Below, piece after piece: positions 10,711 through 19,584 of a DNA stretch of 20,919 bases (position 1 is the first letter of the stretch; every line of letters begins with the position of its first letter). Below the pieces are notes generated by a model. The model was given only the letters and a program-made list of their open reading frames with translations. It searched no databases and was not told the origin of the DNA. Location: positions 1 to 20,919 of the forward strand of contig CALKYE010000309.1 of NCBI GenBank assembly GCA_938003765.1, read 5' to 3'. The stretch is from an uncultured Planctomycetia bacterium. GTDB taxonomy: Bacteria > Planctomycetota > UBA1135 > GCA-002686595. Made by a program: the position numbers and the translations under genes.

Positions 10711-12492
10711 ATGAACCTCAAGATCGCCAGCGCTGTCGTCTGTTTGACCCTTCCGCTCTCCGCTCTGCAGGGAGGGCTGGCCGTGTTCCGTGGGACGCCG
10801 GGGGGGAGCGGGGACGTGCTCTCCGCCGACCCGAGCGCCACCACGCCGACGGTCGGCGTCCCAGGCCTCGACGGGATCACCCTGCTCGCCCTCGACCTCG
10901 CCGGTCGGCTGGAGCTCGAGCAACTGCGCCCCGACCGCGCGCGCCTGCGCAACGACATCCCCGGAGCGGCGCGGCTGCTGCTGCCCGCGGGACGGGGCTC
11001 GCTCTACCGCTTCTCGCGCCCGTCGGCGACCGGCCTCGACTACGGGCTGTTCGTGATCGACGACACAGGCGCGGCGCGCGTCGTGTTCACGCTGCCCGGG
11101 GTGGGGCTGGCGGGGGACGAGCCCTCGTTCGCCGCGCGCGTCGCCATCGCGCCCAGCGGGACGCACGCGCTCGTCGTCACCGCGCTCCCCGCGGGGGGCG
11201 ACGTGCTCGAGCTCGACCTGGCCAGCGGCGCGGCGTTGAACCTCACCGCTCAGCTCCCGCCTCAGCGCTTCTTCGCCAGCGGCGTTCACCACCGCGGCGC
11301 GTGGGGCGTGCTCGTCAGCACCGCCGGCGTGTGGCGCTTCGCGTCCGGCGTCGCGGGCGTCAGTCCGCTCAGTTTCGGCGGCGGCTCGCCGGCTCACTTC
11401 AGCGGCGAGGTCGTCTTCAGCTCGAACGATCAGTGGGCGCTGACGACCGCCGGTGATGCGCCGGACCAGTTGCACGTGTTCGCGTTCGACTCGAGCGGCC
11501 CCGCCACGCAGGTGACGAGCGCAGCGCAAGCCATCTCGCCCGCGGGCTACCTGCCCGAGCACCTGCACGGGCCGTACATGGCGATCTCCGAGGACGGCAG
11601 CCACTGCGCGTGGCGCGTCGAGACGGCCGTGTCGACCGAGGCCTTCCTCGCGCGCGTGCCGCAGGTCGCGCCGAGCCCGTCGCACCAGCTCACGCAGGAC
11701 GCGAACTTCATCGACACCATCGATGAGATCGGCGACTTCTTCTTCCGACCGCTGACCAACGTGTTGGTCTTCGCGGCCGGCGAGCGCTCGACGACCGGCC
11801 TGCCGGTGCTCGAGAACCTCGACTACTACTCGGGTCAGCTGCCCGCGACGGGCGGACCGAGCCTCGCCAACCTCACGCTGACCAGCGGTGTGCCGCTGCC
11901 GCCGTTCGTGCTGCCCGCGGAGCTCAAGCCCACCTCGACGGCGCTCGTGCCCGGCTCGCCGCGGATGCTGCTCCACACGCGCAAGAGCGGAGGCACGGGA
12001 GACCTGATCGCGGCCGACTCGTCGAGCACCGGCTTCACCGTGGTCGTGCCCGAGGTGAAGGACATCCAATTCCTGGAGTCGGCGGGCGCTGACGTGCTCG
12101 TCGGCGTGCGGCGCGGCAACGGCTCCAAGCCTTGCCAGGTGTTCCGCGTCGGCCCGAGCTTCGCGCCGCCGGCTGCGCCGCTGTTGAGCGTGAACACGCT
12201 GCACGAGTTCGATCGCTTCGCCGCGGGCGCGGGCGGATGGGCTGCGTTCGTCGAACGCACGCTTTCGAAGGAACGCCTGTGGCGCTTCGAGCCCGCTACG
12301 GGAGCTCTGGTCAAGTTCTCCGACCGCGCGCTGTTCTTCGGACCCACGCTCGCGTGGGCGCCGAGCGGCGAACTCGGCTTCTCGGTTGGCCAAGGCGGCC
12401 TGCTCTCGATCTTCGCGGCGTGGCCGCGCACGAGTGCGGTGCTGCGGCTGCCGACTCCGGTTGCCCCGGGGTTCCTGCTGCCCGGTGCGTAG
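10711..12492 (+). CDS. Secreted propeller-like protein, paralogue B
   Basis: Predicted exported protein of 593 residues, homologous along its length to the protein at 6978-8795 but of unrecognised family. The signal peptide (MNLKIASAVVCLTLPLSA) is probably cleaved near residue 18. Shared blocks fall at nearly the same positions as in paralogue A: RARLRNDIPGAARLLLP, GSLYRFSR, LPPQRFFASG followed by RGAWG, HGPYMAISEDGSHCAWR (from 286), IDEIGDFFF (337-345), LHEF, FGPTLAWAPSG and C-terminal PGFLLPGA. Repeated strand blocks with Asp/Ser-Gly turns suggest a propeller. There is no lipobox or transmembrane segment. The ATG at 10711 gives the signal peptide. The promoter is probably the sigma-54 element at 10661. 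Its stop codon is three bases from that of the convergent gene. Confidence 0.85.
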   Translation: MNLKIASAVVCLTLPLSALQGGLAVFRGTPGGSGDVLSADPSATTPTVGVPGLDGITLLALDLAGRLELEQLRPDRARLRNDIPGAARLLLPAGRGSLYRFSRPSATGLDYGLFVIDDTGAARVVFTLPGVGLAGDEPSFAARVAIAPSGTHALVVTALPAGGDVLELDLASGAALNLTAQLPPQRFFASGVHHRGAWGVLVSTAGVWRFASGVAGVSPLSFGGGSPAHFSGEVVFSSNDQWALTTAGDAPDQLHVFAFDSSGPATQVTSAAQAISPAGYLPEHLHGPYMAISEDGSHCAWRVETAVSTEAFLARVPQVAPSPSHQLTQDANFIDTIDEIGDFFFRPLTNVLVFAAGERSTTGLPVLENLDYYSGQLPATGGPSLANLTLTSGVPLPPFVLPAELKPTSTALVPGSPRMLLHTRKSGGTGDLIAADSSSTGFTVVVPEVKDIQFLESAGADVLVGVRRGNGSKPCQVFRVGPSFAPPAAPLLSVNTLHEFDRFAAGAGGWAAFVERTLSKERLWRFEPATGALVKFSDRALFFGPTLAWAPSGELGFSVGQGGLLSIFAAWPRTSAVLRLPTPVAPGFLLPGA

Positions 12493-12495
12493 CCG

Positions 12496-14199
12496 CTACT
12501 CGGCGACGAACCAGCGGCGCAGCGAGTAGCCCGGGTCGAGCGCGAAGAGCTGTACGCCGCGCACTCGCTTGGAGAGCGCGTAACGACGCGCGGCCCACAG
12601 CCCGAAGATGCACGGCTGGAGTTGGTGCACGCGCGCCTGCAGGCGGTGGAACAGCGCGCGATTCGAGGCCGGATCGAGCTCGCGCTGCAGGCTCGCGATG
12701 AGCCCGTCGACCTGCGCGTCGTTCAGTCCCCAGCGGTTGGCGCTGACCGTCTTCGACCAGCGCGAGTGCCACATGGGCTCGGGGTCGCTGATGTACGACG
12801 ACGCGAGCGTCAGCGCCGCGGCCTCGAACTCGCGCTTGCGCAGCGCTTCGCTGAACGCGGCCGGATCGCGCGTCGCGAGCCGAACGCCGACGCCCACCGC
12901 CTGCCAATCGGCCTGCAACGCCTGCGCGATCTGCTGGCTCACGCTCGCGCCGCTCGAGTAGAGGTACTCGATCTCGAGCGACGTCCCCTCGCGGTCCACG
13001 CGTCCATCGCCGTCGCGATCGATCCAGCCCGCCTGCGCGAGCAGCGACTGCGCGCGCGCGCGATCGAACGCCAGCGGCGCCAGTGCGGCGTCGTAGTGCG
13101 GCGCGAACGCGGGCTGCTCGCCGGTGACGCGCAACGCCAGCCCGCGATAGACGCCGTCGCGGATCGCGTCCCAGTTGGCCGCGTGCGCCAGCGCATTGCG
13201 CACGCGCGCGTCGCTCAGCTTGGGTGACGCGAGGTTCCATGCGGTGACGCTCAGCGAAGGCGTCAGCACGAGCCCCTTGCCGAAGGCGGCCGTGAAGCGC
13301 TCGTTCTCCGTGCGCTCGCCGAAGTAGTCCTCGATGCTCAGCCGATCGACGAAGTCGACTTCGCCTTCGAGCAGCGCCGCGACCGCAGCGTTGGCGTCCC
13401 CGAACGCGCGCCACGAGAGTTGGTCGAGCCAGCCCGCGTTCGCGGCGTCGTGAAAGCCCTCGAAGCGCTGCGCGACGATGCGATCCGTCGCGAACGACGT
13501 CACGCGGTAGGGGCCCAGGCCGATCCACTCGCGGTTGGCGCCGTGGTCGTTGACGAATTTGCCCTGCTCGAGCGACTCGGCGTCAGCGGCGTGGCGCGGG
13601 TTGTCGCTGTCGGCGAGGTCGTACACGTGCGAGGGCAGGATCGTGAACGTCTCGTCGAAGGCCGCCTCGGCCAGGAAGTACGGTTCGCTGAACACGAAGC
13701 GCACGCGGCCGTCGTCCAGCACGCTCGCGCTCTCGATCTTCTCGAAGGCGGCGCGCTTGCGGTCGCAGCGCACGTGCGGGTTGCGGAAGCACTCGAACGA
13801 GAACAGCACGTCGCGCGCATCGAACGGATGGCCGTCGTGCCAGCGCACGTTCTCGCGCAGCGTGAAGGTGAGCACGAGCCGCTTGTCGTCGAGCGTGCGT
13901 TCCACCGCGCTCGCGAGCGAGGGCTCGAGCTCCCACGTCTCCCAGTTGCGCCGCAGCAGGCTGTCGTGGACTTCGTACAGCACTTGCCGCGCGACGCCTG
14001 AACTCTCGAGCATCGCGTTGAGGCTCGGCGGGAGCGAAGGCGTCGCGACGACCACGCTTCCGCCGCGCGCGGGCTTCGCGCTGTCCGCTGCGGCGCCGAC
14101 GTGCAAGTCGAGCGGCGGCGCGCCTCTGCTCGGCGGCGTGAGCGAGTTCTGCGGCGCGGAGCAGAGTGCCGCGAGCAGCGCGATCGAAGCGAAGTTCAC
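12496..14199 (-). CDS. Family-5 extracellular solute-binding protein (orphan)
   Basis: Predicted periplasmic peptide- or oligosaccharide-binding protein (SBP_bac_5, the DppA/OppA type), 567 residues, close to the family's usual length. After a short hydrophobic leader (MNFASIALLAALCSA) and a linker, the domain opens with RGGSVVVATPSLPPSLNAM. It contains the diagnostic LRENVRWHDGHPFDARDVLFSFE region around 114-136 and ends with the usual C-terminal lobe. The start is a GTG at 14199; no clear ribosome binding site is seen. No cognate permease or ATPase genes lie within the window, so the ligand and the transporter it serves are unknown. The Cys13 in the leader lacks a good lipobox. It may be read from the manganese exporter gene 155 bases upstream, but nothing links their functions. 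Confidence 0.88.
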   Translation of the reverse strand: MNFASIALLAALCSAPQNSLTPPSRGAPPLDLHVGAAADSAKPARGGSVVVATPSLPPSLNAMLESSGVARQVLYEVHDSLLRRNWETWELEPSLASAVERTLDDKRLVLTFTLRENVRWHDGHPFDARDVLFSFECFRNPHVRCDRKRAAFEKIESASVLDDGRVRFVFSEPYFLAEAAFDETFTILPSHVYDLADSDNPRHAADAESLEQGKFVNDHGANREWIGLGPYRVTSFATDRIVAQRFEGFHDAANAGWLDQLSWRAFGDANAAVAALLEGEVDFVDRLSIEDYFGERTENERFTAAFGKGLVLTPSLSVTAWNLASPKLSDARVRNALAHAANWDAIRDGVYRGLALRVTGEQPAFAPHYDAALAPLAFDRARAQSLLAQAGWIDRDGDGRVDREGTSLEIEYLYSSGASVSQQIAQALQADWQAVGVGVRLATRDPAAFSEALRKREFEAAALTLASSYISDPEPMWHSRWSKTVSANRWGLNDAQVDGLIASLQRELDPASNRALFHRLQARVHQLQPCIFGLWAARRYALSKRVRGVQLFALDPGYSLRRWFVAE

Positions 14200-14354
14200 G
14201 CGCTACAGGCTGCCCGCGATGGCGGCACGGCGCCAGAGCCGTTCGCGCCGCGACGCGGCTCGGTTCGCTTCGACAGCGCTCTCCATCGTGTTCGGCGATC
14301 GCGCGGACTCTGCGATGAGTTCGCACGCAGCTCTGACACGCCGCGCAACGTCGA

Positions 14355-14912
14355 TCAGGACTGACCGGTCAGGTGCGAGCGCAAGAAGCCCGCGCCCAGG
14401 CCGATCAGCACCAATCCAGCGGCGACGTGCGCCGCACGTCGGCCGCTCGGCGGAACGCGCCGCCCCAGGAGGAACGTGCACGTCGAGCCGAGAGCCGTCG
14501 CAACCGCCGCGCTGAGCGCGATGAGGCTCGCGGGTTCGCCCGCTACGGCCATTCCGAAGCCGACCGCGACGCCGTCGAGGCTCGTCGCGACCGACGCGAG
14601 CAGCACCGTCGACGCGGCGAGCTCGCGCGGCGCTTCATCGCTGCGTCGCGCTTCGAGCAGTCCTTTGACGCCGAGCGCGGCGAGCACGGCGAACGCGATC
14701 CAGTGGTCGAAGCGCGCGAACCAGTCGGCGACGTTCGCTCCGATCACCGAGCCCAGCAGCGTCAACGCGCCATGCACGGCTCCGAACGTCGCTCCGATCG
14801 CGAGCGCGGCTTGCATGCGCCTGTGTCCGGCGCGCAGGCCCAGCGCCAGGGCGACCAGCGTGCTGTCCACCGCGAGGCCGAGTCCGAGCAGGATGACGGC
14901 CCAGGGGCTCAT
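14355..14912 (-). CDS. mntP: MntP-type manganese efflux pump
   Basis: Predicted inner-membrane Mn(II) exporter, 185 residues, the normal size for MntP, with about six hydrophobic helices. The family's internal duplication is visible: GLAVDSTLVALALG (Asp16) in the first half and ATSLDGVAVGFG (Asp113) in the second. A DHWIAFAVLAALGVKGLLEA segment (69-88) is also typical. It starts at ATG 14912, which puts the first helix at the N-terminus. It is 67 bases downstream of the dehydrogenase gene on the same strand. The gap is too short for, and shows no sign of, the manganese riboswitch that often precedes this gene. Divergent members of the family may move other cations, so the metal is inferred. 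Confidence 0.82.
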   Translation of the reverse strand: MSPWAVILLGLGLAVDSTLVALALGLRAGHRRMQAALAIGATFGAVHGALTLLGSVIGANVADWFARFDHWIAFAVLAALGVKGLLEARRSDEAPRELAASTVLLASVATSLDGVAVGFGMAVAGEPASLIALSAAVATALGSTCTFLLGRRVPPSGRRAAHVAAGLVLIGLGAGFLRSHLTGQS

Positions 14913-14979
14913 CGTCGCGATGCTCGGTTCTCGCGCCGCGGGATCCCACTATCCGCAGTGCGCAGCATGGGCGCCGGGC

Positions 14980-16101
14980 TCAGTAGCCGGCTTTCCAATC
15001 GACCACGTTGTAGAGCGGCTCGCCGGCGCCGAAGCGCCGCACGTTCTCACGCAAGAGCGTCCACGCGCGGTCTTCGCTGAGCTTCGAGTCCGCGGCGACG
15101 TGCGGCGTGATCAGCACGCCCTTGGCGCGCCACAGCGGGTGATCGGCGGGCAGCGGCTCGGGCTCGGTCACGTCCAGGCACGCGCCGCGCAGTCGTCCTG
15201 ACTCGAGCGCCGCGAGCAGCGCCTCCGTGTCGACCACTTTGCCGCGCGCGATGTTCACCACGATCGCGCCGGGCTTCATCGCCGCGAAGGCCTGCGCGTC
15301 GAACATCCGCTCCGTCTGGGGCGTGAGCGGAACGCAGATGGCGACGACGTCGGCGCGCGGCAACAGCGTCAGCAGTTCCTCGGGCTTGCCGACGTGCTCG
15401 ACGAACGCGGGGCCTCCGTCGTCGGAGCGACGCGTGGCGATCACGCGCATGCCGAAGCCGTGCGCGCGCTCGGCCACGTCCGTGCCGATGCCTCCCAGGC
15501 CCACCACGAGCATCGTGAGGCCCTCGAGCGCGAAGGGCTGGCCGTCGGGGTTCCCGCGCGTCCAGCGCGCCTGCGCCTGCTGCTCCGAGTAGAAGCGCAA
15601 GTCGCGCGAGAGAGCGAGGAGCATCGCGAAGACGTGGTCCGCGATCGCGGGGCCGTACGCGCCCTGCATGTTGGTCAGCACGATGCTGCGCTGTTCGAGC
15701 AGCTCCGCCAGGTTGAGGTAGCGATCGACACCCGCGCTCAGCGCCTGGATCCAGCGCAGATTCGGCGCGCTCGCGATGAACTCCGGCGTGGCGTAGCGCG
15801 CGTCGATCGCATGGGCTTCGCCTGCGCGCTCGAGCGCTTGCTCGCGGGTGAGGCCGGCGACGACGGCGACGTTTGGCGCGAGGAGTGCGAGCTCGTCGCG
15901 CTGCGCGTCGGTCGCTGCGCCGACGAACATCGTGAGCTGCGTCGCGGGACGTTCGATCGCCACGCGCGCGTTGCGCAGCGATCCCACGGAGCTCGACGCG
16001 GGCGGCGTCGTCGCAGCGGGGGAACTCGAACGGCACGCCATCAATCCGCTGAGCGCCAGCGCGCACACCAGCAGGCCAAAGTTGGAGTTGGACGATCTCA
16101 C
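14980..16101 (-). CDS. D-2-hydroxyacid dehydrogenase with lipoprotein signal
   Basis: Predicted NAD(P)-dependent D-isomer-specific 2-hydroxyacid dehydrogenase, 373 residues. It reduces 2-oxoacids to D-2-hydroxyacids or the reverse; the substrate is unknown. The nucleotide-binding motif is VVGLGGIGTDVAERA (199-213). The acidic residue after the second strand is replaced by TRR (223-225), hinting at NADP(H). The catalytic triad is complete: Arg286 (NIARGKVV), Glu315 (TEPEPLP) and His334 (TPHVA). The unusual part is the first 40 residues: a signal sequence ending in the lipobox LMAC (Cys23), then a Ser/Thr/Pro-rich linker. Read from the GTG at 16101 it would be an exported lipoprotein. A GTG at 15963 (Val47) would give a normal cytosolic enzyme. 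It is divergent from the cytochrome-domain gene across a 132-base gap. Confidence 0.85.
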   Translation of the reverse strand: MRSSNSNFGLLVCALALSGLMACRSSSPAATTPPASSSVGSLRNARVAIERPATQLTMFVGAATDAQRDELALLAPNVAVVAGLTREQALERAGEAHAIDARYATPEFIASAPNLRWIQALSAGVDRYLNLAELLEQRSIVLTNMQGAYGPAIADHVFAMLLALSRDLRFYSEQQAQARWTRGNPDGQPFALEGLTMLVVGLGGIGTDVAERAHGFGMRVIATRRSDDGGPAFVEHVGKPEELLTLLPRADVVAICVPLTPQTERMFDAQAFAAMKPGAIVVNIARGKVVDTEALLAALESGRLRGACLDVTEPEPLPADHPLWRAKGVLITPHVAADSKLSEDRAWTLLRENVRRFGAGEPLYNVVDWKAGY

Positions 16102-16233
16102 GCGGTGGGGGCTCGTGGAGTGCGCACGGTCTTGCGCTGGAGCATGTCGGGCTCGCCGCGACTTTCGCGGGTCCAGCCAGCGTCGTCGGGCCGGGCGGCG
16201 CTATCAAGTCCGCGGTGTATTCTCGGCGGAGTC
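16102..16233. promoter_or_regulatory. Divergent promoter region of the dehydrogenase and cytochrome-domain genes
   Basis: This 132-base gap must carry promoters for both genes. On the plus strand TATTCT at 16218-16223 resembles a -10 box, but it lies only ten bases before the GTG start and no good -35 was found. GGAG at 16228-16231 is just two bases from that GTG, too near to be a normal ribosome binding site. No -24/-12 element was seen. Confidence 0.35.
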
Positions 16234-19200
16234 GTGTTCACCAAGCTCCGTCCCTCGCTGGCCTGGGCGTTGGTGCTCGCCGCCCCGGCGAGCGCCGCTC
16301 TCGACGGACAGGACGCGCCCAGCGCGCGCGATCTCGAGTTCTTCGAGTCCAAGGTTCGTCCGCTGCTCGTGCAGCACTGCTACGAGTGCCACTCGAGCGC
16401 GACTTCGAGGCCCAAGGGACGTTTGCGCGTCGACTCGCGCGAAGCGTTGCTCGAAGGCGGACTCGGCGGGCCGGCGCTCGTGCCGGGCGACGCCGAGGCG
16501 AGCCTGCTCGTCGAAGCGGTGCGCTACTCGGGCGAGATCGAGATGCCGCCCAAGGGCAAGCTCTCCGACCACGAGATCGAGCTGTTCGCCGAATGGGTGC
16601 GACGTGGCGCGCCGTTCCCGGCGAGTCCGTCGAGCGCGTCGAACGAAGAAGCGGCGGGAGGCGGAGTCACTGCGGCCCGCGCGAGCGAGCTGTGGTCGTT
16701 GCGTCCGATCCGCGACGAGGCGCCGCCGACGCCGCAGGACGAAGCCTGGTGCGCGAACGAAGTCGACCTGTTCGTGCGCGCGCGCCACGAGCAGCTCGGT
16801 CTCGCCCCCGCGCCGCGCGCGGACCGCCGCACGCTGCTGCGCCGACTCAGTCTCGACCTCACCGGCCTTCCGCCGACGCTGGAGGAGCTCGAGTCGTTCG
16901 AGCGCGACGCGTCGCCCGATGCGTGGACCCGCCGCGTCGACGCGCTGCTCGCCTCGCCGCACTACGGCGAGCGCTGGGGGCGCTACTGGCTCGATCTCGC
17001 GCGCTATTCGGACTCGAACGGGCTCGACGAGAACCTCGCCATGTCGAACGCGTGGCGCTACCGCGACTGGGTGGTGCGCGCGCTCAACCAGGACTTGCCC
17101 TACGACCAGTTCGCGACCTGGCAACTCGCCGGCGATCTGCTGCCCGAGGCCGAGAGCGAGGAGCAGACCAAGGATCAGCTCATCGCCACGGGCTTCCTCG
17201 TGCTCGGTCCGAAGATGCTGGCCGAGCAGGACAAGCAGAAGCTCGTGTACGACATCGTCGACGAGCAGATGGACGTCGCCTGCCGCACGTTCGTCGGAAT
17301 GACGATGGGCTGCGCGCGCTGCCACGATCACAAGTTCGATCCGATCAGCCAGGCCGACTACTACGCGCTCGGCGGCGTGTTCAAGAGCACAGCGACGATG
17401 GGCAACCTGGCCTTCGTCTCGGGTTGGAACGAGCGCGAGCTGGGACGGGCGGCCGCGATCGAAGCGCGCGCCGCGCACGTCGCGAAGTTGAACGAGGCGC
17501 GTGGAGCGCTCGAGACGTTGCGCGCGAGCGCCGACGAGGCGCTGGTGAGCGCGTGGGTCTCGCAAACCGCGCGCTACATGCTCGCCGCTGCGAGCGCGAC
17601 GCGTGGAGCGCTCTTGCTCGAGGCCGAGGAGCAGAGCCGCGGCAACTTGATCGTCGACCGCGAGCAGTACGGCTCGGCGCAGACCGTCATCCTCCGCACG
17701 GGCAACGCCGGGCGGCAGTACGCGGAGTTCGACCTCACGCTCGCCACCGCCGGCAGGCGCCAGCTCGAGGTGCGCTACGCCGCGCAGGCCTCGCGTCCGG
17801 TGCGCGTGCTCGTCGACGGCGAGCTCGCGTTCGACAACGCGCTGGCCGAGACGACGGGCTCCTGGAACCCCGACGGTCAACGCTGGACGCGCGTGGGCGT
17901 GCTCGAGCTGCGCGCGGGCCGCAACGTGCTGCGCATCGAGCGCGAGCACGACATGCCGCACCTCGACAAGCTCGCGCTGATCGACGTGCCGCACGACCGC
18001 GAGACCAGCGACTGGCCGATCGAGGGCAACGAGTGGGCGGGAGGCCTCACGCCCGAGCTCGTGCGCTCGTGGACGCTCGCGTTGATGGCCAGCGCGCGTC
18101 GCGAGGACCCGGTGTTCGCGCTGTGGCACGCGTTCGCGGCCTTGGAAGGCGCGGACTTCGAACGCGAGTTCGAGCGCCTGCGCAGCGAGCGCGCGGCGGG
18201 CAAGCTGGGCAATTGGAACGCCCACGTGCTCGGACTGCTCGACGGGCTGGCGCCGACGTCGCTGCGCGAACTCGCGGGCCGCTATCAGGCGCTGTTCTCC
18301 GCCGCCGAGGTTGCGTGGCGCACGCGGCGCGGCGAAGGCGACAAGAAGCCGGAGAAGCTCGACGACGTTGGACTGGAGGCGCTGCGCCTTGCGCTGCGCG
18401 GCGGCGAGAGCCCGCTCAAGCTCTCGACCGAGGCGATGGCGCCGCACCACAGCGAGGCGGATCGCGCGGCGATCGCGGCTGCGCAGTCGAAGACCAAGGA
18501 ACTCGAGCAAACGCTCGCGCCCGAGTTCGAGCGCGCGCTGGCCGTGCGGGACGCGGAGCAAGTGGGCGACGTGCCGGTGTTCAAGCGCGGCAATCACCTC
18601 GACCCGGAGGCGACGGCGACGCCGCGCGGCTTCTTCACCGCGCTGGAGCTCGATCTGCCGGACCCGCAGATCCCCGCTGGCGCGAGCGGCCGGCTCGAGT
18701 TCGCGCGCTGGCTGTTCGACCCGCGCAACCCGCTCACCGCGCGCGTGATCGCCAACCGCCTGTGGCAGGGGCACTTCGGCCGCGGACTCGTCGCGTCCAG
18801 CTCGAACTTCGGCGCGCGCGGCGACACGCCCACGCATCCCGAGCTGCTCGACTGGCTGGCGCGCGAGCTGGTGCGCAACGGCTGGTCGCTCAAGAGCCTG
18901 CACCGCACGATCCTGCTCTCGGAGACGTACCGCATGGCGTCGCGCGAGGACGCGGCGGCGCGCGCGCTCGATCCCGAGAACCTCGCGCTGTGGCGCTTCG
19001 AACGCCGGCGCCTCGACGCCGAAGCGCTGCGCGACAACGTGCTGGCGCTCTCCGGTCAGCTCTCGCGCGAGATCGGCGGAACGCTGTTCAAGATCGCCAA
19101 CCGCGCCTACGTCACCAACGATCAGTCGAACGACCAGACCACCTACGACTCGCCGCGGCGCTCGCTGTACCTGCCGGTCATCCGCAACGCGATGCTCGAT

Positions 19201-19584
19201 TTGTTCGCCGCGTTCGACTATCCCGACCCGAGCGTGACGGTCGAGGCGCGGCCGACGACGACTTCGCCCTCGCAGGCGCTGTACTTGATGAACAGTCCGC
19301 TGATGCGGACCGCAAGCGATGCGTTGGCGAAGGCCACGAGCGCCGCGACCGACGCGCGCGAGCGCATCGCCGAGCTGTACCGCCGCGTGCTGCTGCGCGA
19401 GCCGAGCGAACGCGAGCTGTCCCGCGCGCTCGCCTTCGTGCTCGACGAATCGCCCGCCGAAGGAGTGCGCGTCGCCGCCAACGTCGGCGAGAGCACTCCG
19501 ACGCCCGCCGCACCCGCGCGCGACGCGTGGAGCGCCCTGGCGCAGGTGCTGTTGTGCGCGAACGAGGTGCTGTATGTCGACTGA
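16234..19584 (+). CDS. Exported planctomycete cytochrome-domain/DUF1549/DUF1553 (PSD1) protein
   Basis: Predicted exported protein of 1116 residues with the standard planctomycete order. A signal peptide (FTKLRPSLAWALVLAAPASA) precedes PSCyt1 (about 30-120) with heme motif CYECH (49-53) and EMPPKGKL. DUF1549 (about 174-400) contains a second heme-type motif CARCH (360-364). An insert at about 450-585 looks like a CBM6/35-type carbohydrate-binding domain (YAEFDLTLATAGRRQLEVRY through to LDKLALIDVP). DUF1553 (about 798-1110) has LTARVIANRLWQGHFGRG and HPELLDWLARELV. The family's biochemical function is not established; a role in degrading complex carbohydrates is often suggested and the binding insert fits. 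I chose GTG at 16234 because it begins the signal peptide. The end overlaps the next gene by 11 bases, pointing to translational coupling. Confidence 0.93.
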   Translation: MFTKLRPSLAWALVLAAPASAALDGQDAPSARDLEFFESKVRPLLVQHCYECHSSATSRPKGRLRVDSREALLEGGLGGPALVPGDAEASLLVEAVRYSGEIEMPPKGKLSDHEIELFAEWVRRGAPFPASPSSASNEEAAGGGVTAARASELWSLRPIRDEAPPTPQDEAWCANEVDLFVRARHEQLGLAPAPRADRRTLLRRLSLDLTGLPPTLEELESFERDASPDAWTRRVDALLASPHYGERWGRYWLDLARYSDSNGLDENLAMSNAWRYRDWVVRALNQDLPYDQFATWQLAGDLLPEAESEEQTKDQLIATGFLVLGPKMLAEQDKQKLVYDIVDEQMDVACRTFVGMTMGCARCHDHKFDPISQADYYALGGVFKSTATMGNLAFVSGWNERELGRAAAIEARAAHVAKLNEARGALETLRASADEALVSAWVSQTARYMLAAASATRGALLLEAEEQSRGNLIVDREQYGSAQTVILRTGNAGRQYAEFDLTLATAGRRQLEVRYAAQASRPVRVLVDGELAFDNALAETTGSWNPDGQRWTRVGVLELRAGRNVLRIEREHDMPHLDKLALIDVPHDRETSDWPIEGNEWAGGLTPELVRSWTLALMASARREDPVFALWHAFAALEGADFEREFERLRSERAAGKLGNWNAHVLGLLDGLAPTSLRELAGRYQALFSAAEVAWRTRRGEGDKKPEKLDDVGLEALRLALRGGESPLKLSTEAMAPHHSEADRAAIAAAQSKTKELEQTLAPEFERALAVRDAEQVGDVPVFKRGNHLDPEATATPRGFFTALELDLPDPQIPAGASGRLEFARWLFDPRNPLTARVIANRLWQGHFGRGLVASSSNFGARGDTPTHPELLDWLARELVRNGWSLKSLHRTILLSETYRMASREDAAARALDPENLALWRFERRRLDAEALRDNVLALSGQLSREIGGTLFKIANRAYVTNDQSNDQTTYDSPRRSLYLPVIRNAMLDLFAAFDYPDPSVTVEARPTTTSPSQALYLMNSPLMRTASDALAKATSAATDARERIAELYRRVLLREPSERELSRALAFVLDESPAEGVRVAANVGESTPTPAAPARDAWSALAQVLLCANEVLYVD

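Noticed and set aside
14361..14372. Perfect palindrome CTGACCGGTCAG at the 3' end of the MntP gene
   Set aside because: It lies inside the last codons, has no T run and no position suggesting an operator; probably chance.
14913..14979. Manganese (yybP-ykoY) riboswitch upstream of the MntP gene
   Set aside because: The gap is only 67 bases and none of the conserved loop sequences are recognisable.
15394..16233. In-frame upstream extension of the cytochrome-domain protein
   Set aside because: It lies antisense to the dehydrogenase and would bury the signal peptide that begins at the GTG at 16234.
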